A stretch of 35,740 bases of DNA, taken from contig NZ_JAUSUJ010000041.1 in the NCBI RefSeq assembly GCF_030813915.1, positions 1 to 35,740 of the forward strand. The letters run 5' to 3'. Numbering within the stretch: position 1 is the first letter of the stretch; each line of letters begins with the position of its first letter. Shown here piece after piece: positions 23,885 to 31,605 of this stretch. The DNA comes from Rhodoplanes tepidamans. Its GTDB lineage: Bacteria > Pseudomonadota > Alphaproteobacteria > Rhizobiales > Xanthobacteraceae. The notes beneath the pieces were generated by a model. It worked only from the letters and a program-made list of their open reading frames with translations, was not told the DNA's origin and did no database searches. The translations under genes and the position numbers were made by a program.

Positions 23885-25042
23885 TCAGTGCGTCGTGCCG
23901 CCCGTGTCCTTGGCGTGGAGCTGCAGGTATTTCTGCAGGAAGCGATACTGCTCGTCGTCGAGCGAGATCTGCTGCTTCATCGAGTTGAGCACGCCGATCC
24001 ATTCGTTGGCCGAGTAGTGGGCGACTTCCGGCGAGGAGTGGCAGACCGTGCAGGTCGAGACGTACAGATCCTCGCCGTACTCCCACAGCTTCCTGCCATC
24101 GGCGACGAGGCCCTTGGCCGGGATCCACACGTCGATCGTGCCCTCGGTCCAGGTCTGGCCGGTGTCGGGGTCGACCATGCTCTGCGCGTGCTCGACCTTG
24201 TCGGTGACGGCCGGCGTCATCAGCACCGAGAAGATGCGCTTGCCCTGGCGGGCGTACAGCATGCGCTCGACGCCCTGCTGCTGCCAGCCGGAGACGCGCA
24301 CCCGCGCGGCGTCGCCGTCGCGCGCCAGCACAGTCACGGCGGTGCCGCCGAGGATGCGGCCGGCCGGGGCGCCCGCGTCGCCGTCCGGCTTGTCGATGGT
24401 GAACGGCACGGTCTCCAGCGTGTAGACCGTCTCGCCGGCCTTGGGCGAGGCGGTCGCGGCGGCGGCCTTCAGCGACGCGAACATCGTCTTCCAGCCGGCC
24501 GTCATGTCGGGGAGCTTGTGGGCGATGCCCTTGTGGCAGTCGATGCAGGTGCCGCCGGTCTGCGCGGCCTTCTGCATCTGGGTGGCGGCCGCCGGCTTCT
24601 GCTTGTGGAAGTCCATCGCGTCGAAGCCGTGGCAGTTGCGGCACTCGCGGCTGTCGGACGCCTTCATCTTGGCCCAGACGCTGCGGGCGAGCCGCAGGCG
24701 CTCGGACTCGAACTTCTCGGTCGTGTCGAGGCTGCCTTTGAGGTGCTCGAGCAGGTCGTTGGTCGCCATCACCTTGGCGACCACCTTGGGGCCCCACGCG
24801 CGCGGGACGTGACAGTCGGAGCACACCGCCCGTACGCCCGAAGCGTTCTTGAAGTGCACGCTCTTCTTGTACTCCTCGTACACGGTGCTCTTCATCTCGT
24901 GGCACGAGACGCAGAAGTCGAGCGTGTTGGTCATCTCCATGGCGGTGTGGAAGCCACCCCAGCCGACGATGCCGACGACGACGCCCGCCGCGGCGACGCC
25001 TCCGAGGATCCAGGTGCGGCGGTCGAGCAGAAATCGTTTCAC
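23885..25042 (-). CDS. torC: Pentaheme c-type cytochrome TorC/DorC (NapC/NirT family)
   Basis: A 385-aa membrane-anchored quinol dehydrogenase passing electrons from the quinol pool to the periplasmic reductase TorA. One N-terminal helix (11-29) anchors it. Five CXXCH heme sites are visible: CVSCH (44-48), CSDCH (74-78), CRNCH (134-138), CIDCH (166-170) and CTVCH (331-335). The first four form the NapC-like domain. The fifth sits in the C-terminal extension that separates TorC/DorC from tetraheme NapC. The start is GTG (25042). It follows torA on the same strand, with a strong hairpin between them, the reverse of the E. coli torCAD order. Confidence 0.92.
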   Translation of the reverse strand: MKRFLLDRRTWILGGVAAAGVVVGIVGWGGFHTAMEMTNTLDFCVSCHEMKSTVYEEYKKSVHFKNASGVRAVCSDCHVPRAWGPKVVAKVMATNDLLEHLKGSLDTTEKFESERLRLARSVWAKMKASDSRECRNCHGFDAMDFHKQKPAAATQMQKAAQTGGTCIDCHKGIAHKLPDMTAGWKTMFASLKAAAATASPKAGETVYTLETVPFTIDKPDGDAGAPAGRILGGTAVTVLARDGDAARVRVSGWQQQGVERMLYARQGKRIFSVLMTPAVTDKVEHAQSMVDPDTGQTWTEGTIDVWIPAKGLVADGRKLWEYGEDLYVSTCTVCHSSPEVAHYSANEWIGVLNSMKQQISLDDEQYRFLQKYLQLHAKDTGGTTH

Positions 25043-25118
25043 GGTGGTCTCACGTGGTCGAAGGCGCGACGCGGCCGGCCCCTCGTGCGGGTCGGCTCGG
25101 GCGGCGGGGGTTGCGGGG

Positions 25119-25144
25119 CGCCGGCCGCGCGGGCGCGGCCGGCG
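25119..25144 (-). promoter_or_regulatory. 11-bp GC hairpin between torA and torC
   Basis: Arms 25119-25129 and 25134-25144 are perfectly complementary (core GCCGGCCGCG / CGCGGCCGGC) with a 4-base loop. On the minus strand it lies 16 bases after the torA stop and about 76 bases before the torC start. It has no T-run, so it may protect the torA transcript and lower torC expression rather than terminate fully. Confidence 0.5.
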
Positions 25145-25160
25145 GGTCTCTGGTCGCCGC

Positions 25161-27539
25161 TCAGGACGCCGGCTGGTCGTAGGCCGTCACGGCCGGCGCC
25201 GGCTTGCCGTACTTCTCGACCTGGCAGATCGCCGTGCCGGCGATGGTCGCCTGGGCGAAGGTCGAGGTGAGCGGATTGTCCAGGGTCAGCACGTTGACGG
25301 CGCCCTGCTTGTCGAGCGCGCCGATCTTGCCCGGGGTCTCCGGATCGTACCAGGCGCCCTCGTGCAGGCAGATGGTGCCGGGCATCAGGTCGGCCGTGAC
25401 GATGGCGGCGGCCAGGACCTGGCCGCGGTCGTTGAACAGCCGCACCACGTCGCCCGACTTGATGCCGCGCGCGGCGGCGTCGTCGCTGTTGATCTCCACC
25501 GGCTCGCGGCCGTCGATCTTGTAGGCCTTGCGGATGTCGGTGTTGTCGAGCTGCGAGTGCAGCCGGTCGTTGGGATGCGGCGAGATGAGCTGCAGCGGAT
25601 ACTTGTCGGCGTGCTTCGAGCCCTTCCACTCCACCGGCTCGAGCCAGGTCGGGTGCGCCGGGCAGTCGTCGAGCTTCATCTTGGCGACGGTCGGCGAGGT
25701 GATCTCGATCAGGCCCGTCGAGGTGCCGAGCGGGTTGAGCAGCGGATCCTTCCGGTAGTCGGCGAGATGCACGAAGGTGCCCTTGCCCATCGGGAACTCG
25801 ACGATGCCCTCGCCGGCCCAGAACGTGTCGAAGTCCGGCATCGCCACCGCCTTCGACTTCGCCTTGGCGTCGTCGTAGAAGAACCGGCACCAGTCGAGCT
25901 GGGTGCGCCCCTCGGTGTACTTGTCCTTGAAGCCGAGCCGGTCGGCGAGCTCGGTGAAGATGTCGTAGTCGAGCCGCGACTTGTACTGCGGCGCGACGGC
26001 GGCGTGCGAGGCGAGGATCAGGTTCATCACCTGGCCGATGTCGTCGCGCTCGAGGTCGCTCGCCGCCGGCAGCACGATGTCGGCGAAGCGCGCCGTCGGC
26101 GTCCACCACGGATCCTGCACGATGATGGTCTCGGGCGCCTGGAACGCCTTGATCACCCGGTTGGTGTTCTGGTGGTGGGTGAACTGGTTGCCGCCCGAGG
26201 TGTAGACCAGCTTGATGTTCGGGAACGTGATCGTCTTGTCCTTGTAGCGGACGGTCTTGCCCGGCTGGAGCCAGGCGTCGCACAGGCAGGCGATCGGGAA
26301 CGGGTCGGGAATCGGGTTCTTGCCGCTCGCCATGCCGCCGACCACCGGCATGTCGGCCTTCGGGAAGGCGCCGTCGGCGTAGTGCATGCCGAACGACACG
26401 CCGCCGCCGGGCAGGCCGAGTTGGCCGAGCATCGCGCCGAGCGTCATCACGGCCCACGGCGCCTGCTCGCCGTGGTGCTGGCGCTGGGTCGACCAGCCGC
26501 AGGCGATGGTGGTGCGGGTCTTCGCCATCGTGCGGGCGAGCTCGCGGATCGTGTCGGCCGGGATGCCGGTGATGGTCGCCGCCCACTCGGCGGTCTTCGG
26601 CGTTCCGTCCTTGGCGCCGGTCAGATAGGGCGCGAAGGTGTCGAAGCCGAACGTGCAGTCGGCCAGGAACTTCTTGTCGTGCAGGTTCTCGGTGAGCAGC
26701 GTGTGCATCATGCCGAGCGCCAGCGCGACGTCGGTGTTGGGGCGGATCGGCACCCAGCGCGAGCCGAGCGCCTTGCCGGTCTCGTTGTTGTTCGGGCTGA
26801 TCAGGATGGTCTGGATGCCACTGTCCTTCAGGCTCGCCCACTGGGCGGTCGAGTAGTGGCCCGACAGGATCCGCGTGGTCATCAGCGGGTTGGCGCCCCA
26901 GATGACGATCAGCTTGGCGTTCGCCTTCACCACCGGCCAGTCGCTGGCACCGTAGGGCGCGCCCCAGCCGACGGTCGCGAGAATCTCGGTGATGGCCTGG
27001 TTGCTGTAGTTGCCGAAGAAGGTCGACGAGCCGCCGAAGCCGTTGAGGAACCGCTGCAGCATCGGCTCGGTGCGGTGGACATGGGCGTGGTTGGAGGCCC
27101 ACGAGCTCTTGCCGCGATGAAGCGAGCCGTTGCCGTAGGTGTCCTTCACCCGCTTGAGCTCGTCGCAGACCAGCTTGGCGGCGTCGTCCCAGCTCACCTC
27201 GACGAAGTCGCGGGTGCCGCGCAGCGTGCGGTCGCTCTTCTCGCGCTTCTGCAGGAAGTCGCGGCGGACCATCGGGGCGTGGACGCGCGCCTGGTTGTAG
27301 AGCCGGTCCGGCATCGCCTTCAGCATCGGGGTCGGGAAGGTGTCCTGCTTGAGCGGCTCGATGCCGACGACCTTGCCGCCGGTCTTGAGGAGCCACATCG
27401 GGCCGACCGAGGTGTTCACCAGGACCTTGCCGTCGGTGACGCCGCCGGCGCCGGACGCCGCCTTCGCCAATGCCGGGAACAGCGTCAGTCCGAGGGCGCC
27501 CGGGATGACGCTGCGGATGAAGGTGCTGCGTGTCAGCAT
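25161..27539 (-). CDS. torA: Periplasmic TMAO/DMSO reductase (molybdopterin enzyme)
   Basis: A 792-aa molybdopterin oxidoreductase of the TorA/DorA/BisC group: no N-terminal Fe-S cysteine motif, and a probable serine molybdenum ligand at Ser179 in FFGNYSNQA, aligned with the GSYSTGA region of Rhodobacter DorA. Other family segments are KLIVIWGANPLMTTRILSGH, TIACGWSTQRQHHGEQAPWA and LPAASDLERDDIGQ. The signal peptide MLTRSTFIRSVIPGALGLTLFPALAKA looks like a Tat signal but has only one arginine (TRSTFI where TorZ has TRREFI). The start is fixed by AAGGA 8 bases before the ATG. TorC follows downstream. TMAO, DMSO or biotin sulfoxide specificity cannot be settled by eye. The TorD chaperone is not encoded here. 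Confidence 0.9.
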   Translation of the reverse strand: MLTRSTFIRSVIPGALGLTLFPALAKAASGAGGVTDGKVLVNTSVGPMWLLKTGGKVVGIEPLKQDTFPTPMLKAMPDRLYNQARVHAPMVRRDFLQKREKSDRTLRGTRDFVEVSWDDAAKLVCDELKRVKDTYGNGSLHRGKSSWASNHAHVHRTEPMLQRFLNGFGGSSTFFGNYSNQAITEILATVGWGAPYGASDWPVVKANAKLIVIWGANPLMTTRILSGHYSTAQWASLKDSGIQTILISPNNNETGKALGSRWVPIRPNTDVALALGMMHTLLTENLHDKKFLADCTFGFDTFAPYLTGAKDGTPKTAEWAATITGIPADTIRELARTMAKTRTTIACGWSTQRQHHGEQAPWAVMTLGAMLGQLGLPGGGVSFGMHYADGAFPKADMPVVGGMASGKNPIPDPFPIACLCDAWLQPGKTVRYKDKTITFPNIKLVYTSGGNQFTHHQNTNRVIKAFQAPETIIVQDPWWTPTARFADIVLPAASDLERDDIGQVMNLILASHAAVAPQYKSRLDYDIFTELADRLGFKDKYTEGRTQLDWCRFFYDDAKAKSKAVAMPDFDTFWAGEGIVEFPMGKGTFVHLADYRKDPLLNPLGTSTGLIEITSPTVAKMKLDDCPAHPTWLEPVEWKGSKHADKYPLQLISPHPNDRLHSQLDNTDIRKAYKIDGREPVEINSDDAAARGIKSGDVVRLFNDRGQVLAAAIVTADLMPGTICLHEGAWYDPETPGKIGALDKQGAVNVLTLDNPLTSTFAQATIAGTAICQVEKYGKPAPAVTAYDQPAS

Positions 27540-27678
27540 GGGTGTCGTCCTTCGATTGAGGTTAAAAACTCGATGTAATTCGAGCGAAAAGGTGCGTATT
27601 CGCAGCGCGCCGTGTCGCGCTGCGTCCAGGATCGGTGCGGGTTTTCCACGAAAGCTTCGCGGGGCGGATGTCGATGAT

Positions 27679-27735
27679 AGTATAGGAAGTCGAGGCTGCC
27701 GGATCCAGGATTGGTCTTTTCGTCACTTTTCGCCA
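27679..27735 (-). promoter_or_regulatory. torA promoter with tandem decamer activator sites
   Basis: Two adjacent decamers in direct repeat on the minus strand, TGGCGAAAAG (27735-27726) and TGACGAAAAG (27725-27716), agree at nine of ten positions. A -10 TATACT (27684-27679) follows, without a good -35, as for an activator-dependent promoter. Transcription from there would start near 27672, leaving a leader of about 130 bases. Tandem decamers are how TorR sites are arranged in E. coli, but the sequence differs from the E. coli tor box. Confidence 0.5.
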
Positions 27736-27785
27736 CGCGAAATAAGTAAGTATTTGGGCTGATCCGAAGGCGGCCCCGTCGATAT

Positions 27786-27799
27786 TTGATAATTATCAA
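27786..27799 (-). promoter_or_regulatory. FNR/FixK-type box upstream of torA
   Basis: TTGAT-AATT-ATCAA is a perfect match to the FNR/FixK/ANR consensus TTGAT-N4-ATCAA. It lies 247 bp upstream of the torA start, in the only AT-rich block of this region (27741-27826). No other nearby rightward gene could use it, so it most likely ties torA expression to low oxygen. Relative to the predicted TATACT promoter it is far upstream (about -120), so either a second start site exists or it acts from a distance. Confidence 0.75.
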
Positions 27800-28100
27800 T
27801 CAACTGGAAAGCTATTACGTTAACGATACAGCTTCGCCCGGCCCCGAAGGTGGTGCCTCCGGCGGGAGACGGCGGAAAGGCCGGTCGGTGCTGGGGTGGC
27901 GCCTGGTCCCCGGGATTCCCGTGGCCCCGTACCGATGCGGTTGGAAACGCTTCCGGGGATCCGGGTTCGCGTTCCGCGGGAGATGAACGAAACGCGGGCG
28001 AGCCCGGCCATGTCCTGCGGGCGGTTCCGCTATTCCCCTGGAGGCGGGCCGGGAGGCTCTCCGGGGCGGTCCGTCGTTCCGTCCTCGCGAACGAATCGCC
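27800..28100. other. Non-coding stretch upstream of the torA control region
   Basis: No gene is supported. The left end has an 8-bp palindrome CGTTAACG (27818-27825). The rest is GC-rich, and the only open frames (for example 27786-27986) are short, Gly/Arg-rich and unlike proteins. A GC-rich inverted block follows the AprI gene stop at 28101. Confidence 0.45.
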
Positions 28101-28835
28101 CTACCGCTTGACCATGAGAATCGGGTCGCGGGTCTCCGGCACCCGCTGCCAGGTCTTCGGCTCGGTCTCCTCGAACCGCCAGGTGCGGTTGCCGGCGCCG
28201 GTGATCACCAGCTCGTCGCGGTCCATGGCCCAGGCGATCGGGGCGAAGCGGGTGACGGCGGCGTCGCAGTCCGGTCCGAGCCGCAGGGCGAAGCCGTCGA
28301 CGGCCGGGGTCGCGGCGAGCGTCACCGCGCACAGCACGCGGCCGCCGCGGCGCAGCGTCCACTCGCCCGCCATCTCCTCGCTCGACGGGGCGGGCGGCTT
28401 CACCGAGGCGGCGGTCTGCAGGAACAGGATGCCCTCGCCCGGCTTCGGCGCCTCCCACAGCCCCTGCTCGACCTCGCTGAACTCCAGCATCGCCTTGCCG
28501 CGCGCGTCGACGAAGCGGAGGAAGTCGTTGTCGGCGAGCGTCCAGGCGGCGGCGTCGCGCAGGAACGGGAAGACGCCGGCGCACGCCTTGTCGAGCTCGA
28601 GCCGCATGCCGATCGGGCCGGCCGCCTCGGTCCTGAACGCGACGGCGCAGTGCCGGTCGCGGTCGGCGTTGGAGAACTCCCAGCTCGTTCCGGCGACCGC
28701 GCGCGCCGCCTCGCTGGGCGCGGCGGCGGCGCTGGGGGCGGGGCCGTTCGGCGCCCGCTGGGCGGCGGCCGGGGCGGCCGCGGCGATGAGCGTCAGCGCG
28801 AGAATCGCAAGGTGCGAACGAGGTCGAGTCTGCAT
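28101..28835 (-). CDS. Exported AprI/Inh-type metalloprotease inhibitor, tandem domains
   Basis: A 244-aa secreted or periplasmic protein. The signal peptide is LAILALTLIAAAAPAAAQ (ending near residue 26), followed by an Ala/Pro-rich linker. Two AprI/Inh (Omp19-like) beta-barrel domains follow, at about 45-138 and 152-244. Each has the tryptophan-led start (GTSWEFSNADRDRHC; GEWTLRRGGRVLC), the paired cysteines forming a disulfide, and the WTLADNDFLRF / WAMDRDELVIT strand. AprI/Inh proteins inhibit serralysin-type metalloproteases and Omp19-like members protect from host proteases. No serralysin gene is adjacent. The N-terminal copy is the better match; the duplication is unusual. Confidence 0.75.
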   Translation of the reverse strand: MQTRPRSHLAILALTLIAAAAPAAAQRAPNGPAPSAAAAPSEAARAVAGTSWEFSNADRDRHCAVAFRTEAAGPIGMRLELDKACAGVFPFLRDAAAWTLADNDFLRFVDARGKAMLEFSEVEQGLWEAPKPGEGILFLQTAASVKPPAPSSEEMAGEWTLRRGGRVLCAVTLAATPAVDGFALRLGPDCDAAVTRFAPIAWAMDRDELVITGAGNRTWRFEETEPKTWQRVPETRDPILMVKR

Positions 28836-28901
28836 TTGTTCAGGCTAGCACGGAGCCGAAAAACGCGCCACGCGCGGCCGCCGCGGTGCCGGTTCGGTGA
28901 G

Positions 28902-29873
28902 TCACCGCGCCGGCGGCCACGGCGTCTCCGCCACCGGGGTGAGCGGACCCTTGCCGGAAAACCACGCGGCGAGGTTGTCGACCACCAGCTGGTCCATGCG
29001 GGCGCGGGTGTGGACCGAGCCCGAGCCGAGATGCGGAAACAGCACCACGTTCTCCATGGCGATCAGCTCCGGCGGCACCCTCGGCTCGTCGACGAACACG
29101 TCGAGCCCGGCCGCGAAGATGGTGCGGTCGCGCAGCGCCTGGATCAGTGCCGGTTCGTCGACCACCGAGCCGCGCGCCATGTTGATCAGGATGCCGTCGG
29201 GCCCGAGCGCCTTCAGCACCTCGGCGTCGACCAGGTTGCGGGTGGCGCCGCCGCCCGGCAGGATCAGCAGCAGCGTGTCGACGTCGCGCGCCATGTCGAG
29301 CAGCGCCGGATAATGCCGGTACGGCACCTCCGGATTGGGCCGGCGGGTGTGGTAGACCACCGGCACCCCGAAGGCGTCGAGCCGGCGCGCGATGGCGCGG
29401 CCGATGCGGCCCATGCCGACGAGTCCGACGGTGCGGTTGCGCAGCGTCGCCTTGCTGAGCGGATAGGGCGCCTCCACCCACTTGCCGGCCCGCAGCCAGC
29501 GCTCCGCCTGCGGCAGCTCGCGCACCGTGCACAGCAGCAGCCCGAGCGCCGTGTCGGCGACCTCCTCGTCGAGCACCTCCGGCGTGTTGGTGACGACGAT
29601 GCCGTGCTGCCCGGCCCAGGTCGCGTCGATGTGGTCGTAGCCGACCCCGAAGCTCGCCACGATCTCCAGCTTCGGGAAGCGCTGCATGAAGGCGGCGTCG
29701 ATCCGGTTCGCCGTGTAGGCGACGGCGAGCGCCCGCACCCGGTCGGCGACGTCGGCCAGGAAGCGCTCGCGGTCAGGCGCCTCGATCAGCCGGTGCAGCC
29801 GCGAGATCGGGTCCAGCCCGCCGACGATGACCGGCTTCGCGGTTCCGACCAGGAGAATGTCCGGCGTGTCCAT
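28902..29873 (-). CDS. 2-hydroxyacid dehydrogenase (glyoxylate/hydroxypyruvate reductase-like)
   Basis: A 323-aa NAD(P)-dependent D-isomer 2-hydroxyacid dehydrogenase. The nucleotide-binding motif is VGLVGMGRIGRAIARRL (149-165). The catalytic residues are Arg234 (NMARGSVVDE), Glu263 (VDEPRVP) and His281 (FPHLGSGS). The substrate-loop FGVGYDHID (75-83) is of the GhrB/hydroxypyruvate reductase type. The dinucleotide is probably NADPH, judging by HTRRPN (175-180) after the second strand. It lies alone on the minus strand. Hydroxypyruvate isomerase (11.8 kb) is a distant possible partner, but no operon links them. The exact substrate (glyoxylate, hydroxypyruvate, phenylpyruvate or another 2-ketoacid) is not determined. 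Confidence 0.9.
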   Translation of the reverse strand: MDTPDILLVGTAKPVIVGGLDPISRLHRLIEAPDRERFLADVADRVRALAVAYTANRIDAAFMQRFPKLEIVASFGVGYDHIDATWAGQHGIVVTNTPEVLDEEVADTALGLLLCTVRELPQAERWLRAGKWVEAPYPLSKATLRNRTVGLVGMGRIGRAIARRLDAFGVPVVYHTRRPNPEVPYRHYPALLDMARDVDTLLLILPGGGATRNLVDAEVLKALGPDGILINMARGSVVDEPALIQALRDRTIFAAGLDVFVDEPRVPPELIAMENVVLFPHLGSGSVHTRARMDQLVVDNLAAWFSGKGPLTPVAETPWPPAR

Positions 29874-30018
29874 CGAGGGTCCTTCCTGCCTGCGTTTCGT
29901 CGCTTCTCCGGCTTATCAGCGGCCGGACCGGGGCGGCAAGGCCGCGGGGCCGGGCGATTCCACGCTCCGGCGAAACGCGGTATGGGTACGCGGCGTGTCT
30001 TCGGGAGGTCGCGCGCGC

Positions 30019-30612
30019 ATGGGCTACGTCGAGTCCGTTCTCCTGCCGGGCGAGACGGTGCGGTTCCGCACCGGCCGGCACTGGGTGCTCTACCTGCCGG
30101 GGATCGCCGTCGCGGTGCCGGGGGCGGGGTGCGCCGCGTGGACGGCCTGGACCTGGGCGACGGCGGATTTCGGCGAGACGGTCGACACCGTCTGGATCGC
30201 GCTCTCGGCCGGCCTGCTCGTGCTCGCCGCCGGGCTGCTCCTGCGCGCCTGGTACCGCCGCCGCGTCACCGAGATCGCCGTGACGGACCGCCGCGTGATC
30301 TACAAGTCGGGCCTGCTGCGCCGCTCGACCAGCGAGATGCCGCTGGAGCGGATCGAGAAGGTCGATGTCGACCAGGGCCTGCTCGGCCAGATGCTCGACT
30401 TCGGCAATGTCAGCATGAACGGCATCGCCTGCGGCATCGGGGCCGACCGGCTGCGCCGCATCGCGGCGCCGATCCGGCTGCGCAGCCACGTCGTCGCCGG
30501 CGACGGCGTCGCGCGGCGGCCGCTCGGCCCACTGGTCGCGGAGATCGGCAGCCCGCCGCTCGCCGCCGCGCCGGCGCTCGCCGAAGGTGCTCCGGCGGCC
30601 GCGGCGCGCTGA
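30019..30612 (+). CDS. YdbS-like bacterial PH-domain membrane protein
   Basis: A 197-aa protein with two membrane segments (about 26-48 and 60-82) followed by a bacterial PH-domain (bPH2) of the YdbS type (VTEIAVTDRRVIYKSGLLRRSTSEMPLERIEKVDV, about 91-125, split here by the conserved ITDRRV-like core). It ends in an Ala/Pro-rich tail. The function is unknown; related proteins occur next to membrane-protein or envelope-stress genes. GGGAGG lies about 10 bases before the ATG at 30019. An upstream open frame to 29827 is not needed. It converges with the EamA permease, and their stops share a hairpin. Confidence 0.82.
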   Translation: MGYVESVLLPGETVRFRTGRHWVLYLPGIAVAVPGAGCAAWTAWTWATADFGETVDTVWIALSAGLLVLAAGLLLRAWYRRRVTEIAVTDRRVIYKSGLLRRSTSEMPLERIEKVDVDQGLLGQMLDFGNVSMNGIACGIGADRLRRIAAPIRLRSHVVAGDGVARRPLGPLVAEIGSPPLAAAPALAEGAPAAAAR

Positions 30613-30644
30613 GCGCCTCGCCGGTCGCCGCGGTCAGCCGCGCC
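30603..30644. terminator. Hairpin joining two convergent stop codons
   Basis: GGCGCG-CTGA (30603-30612) pairs with TCAG-C-CGCGCC (30634-30644) with a single bulged C. The TGA on the left ends the PH-domain gene; the TCA on the right is the reversed stop of the EamA permease gene. The intervening 21 bp is GC-rich. It probably marks the transcript end for both genes. Confidence 0.4.
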
Positions 30645-31605
30645 GGCGCACCCGCTCGCGGTGCAGGAGGTAGAGCCCGGAGGCGATCACGATCGTCACG
30701 CCGGCGATGGTCCAGCGGTTCGGGATGTCGCCGAACACCACGAAGCCGAGGATCGTCGTCCACAGGATCTGGCTGTAGGAGAACGGCGACAGAATCGAGG
30801 CCGGCGTGTGCCGGTGGGCGACGATCAGCAGGAAATGTCCGAGGCTGCCGAAGGCGCCGAACCCGATCATCAGCGCGATCAGCAGCGGATCGGTCGGTGT
30901 CGTCCACACGAACGGCATCACGGGCGTGAGCAGAAGCACGCCGACGAGATTCGAGTAGAACAGCGTCGTCTCGTCCGTATCGAAGCGCGACAGCACCCGG
31001 GTCGCGATGGCGTAGAACGCGGCGCAGACCGCCGACAGCATCGAGAGGAGCGCGGCCGGATGCACCGCGCCGACCCCCGGCTGCAGCACGATTACCACGC
31101 CCACCAGCCCGACCACGATGGCGGCCCAGCGCCGCGGTCCGATCCGCTCGCCGAGCATCGGCCCGGCCAGCGCCGCGACCATCAGGGGCGTCGAGAACAG
31201 GATGGCGAGCGCCTGGTCCAGCTGCAGGTATTTCAGCGCCGCGAAGTTCAGGACCGTGGTGGCGAGCAGCAGCGTCGAGCGGCCGATCTGCAGCCCGGGA
31301 CGCCGGGTGCGCAGCAGTCCCGGCCGGGTGAGCGGGTTGAACACCAGGAGCGCCAGCACGAAGGCGCTGGCATAGCGGGCCCACACCACCTGGATCACGT
31401 CGACATGGCGGCCGAGAAACTTGGCAGTGGCGTCGAGACAGGCGAAGCAGGCGACGGCGCCGCACATCAGCAGGATGCCGAGGAGCCGCATCCGCTGCGC
31501 GTGGGCGGCAGGGTCCGGTCCGGCCGGCACCGGCAGCGCCGTTCCGCCCGGATCGCCCGCCTCGGTCGGCGGCGGGGGCGAGGGCGGATCGGGCGGCGCG
31601 GTCAT
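30634..31605 (-). CDS. DMT-superfamily permease (EamA domains)
   Basis: A 323-aa drug/metabolite-type transporter with about ten membrane helices in two EamA repeats. The first repeat starts at MRLLGILLMCGAVACFACLD (39-58), with the motif VVWARYASAFVLALL near 74-88. The second starts near residue 175 (PAALLSMLSAVCAAFYAIATR). About 38 Pro/Gly-rich residues precede the first helix, so the true start could be the in-frame ATG at 31491; the ATG at 31605 is the longer reading. The substrate is unknown. It is downstream of the ABC transporter genes on the same strand but separated by the 301-bp low-complexity region. Confidence 0.85.
   Translation of the reverse strand: MTAPPDPPSPPPPTEAGDPGGTALPVPAGPDPAAHAQRMRLLGILLMCGAVACFACLDATAKFLGRHVDVIQVVWARYASAFVLALLVFNPLTRPGLLRTRRPGLQIGRSTLLLATTVLNFAALKYLQLDQALAILFSTPLMVAALAGPMLGERIGPRRWAAIVVGLVGVVIVLQPGVGAVHPAALLSMLSAVCAAFYAIATRVLSRFDTDETTLFYSNLVGVLLLTPVMPFVWTTPTDPLLIALMIGFGAFGSLGHFLLIVAHRHTPASILSPFSYSQILWTTILGFVVFGDIPNRWTIAGVTIVIASGLYLLHRERVRRRG

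Noticed and set aside
24849-27578. 909-codon plus-strand open frame opposite torA
   Set aside because: Composition (Arg/Gly/Val/His-rich) is that of an antisense shadow; torA is unmistakable on the other strand.
27533-27799. 88-codon minus-strand frame covering the torA leader
   Set aside because: It overlaps the torA start and the FNR box, has no ribosome-binding site and no recognisable features; kept as leader DNA.
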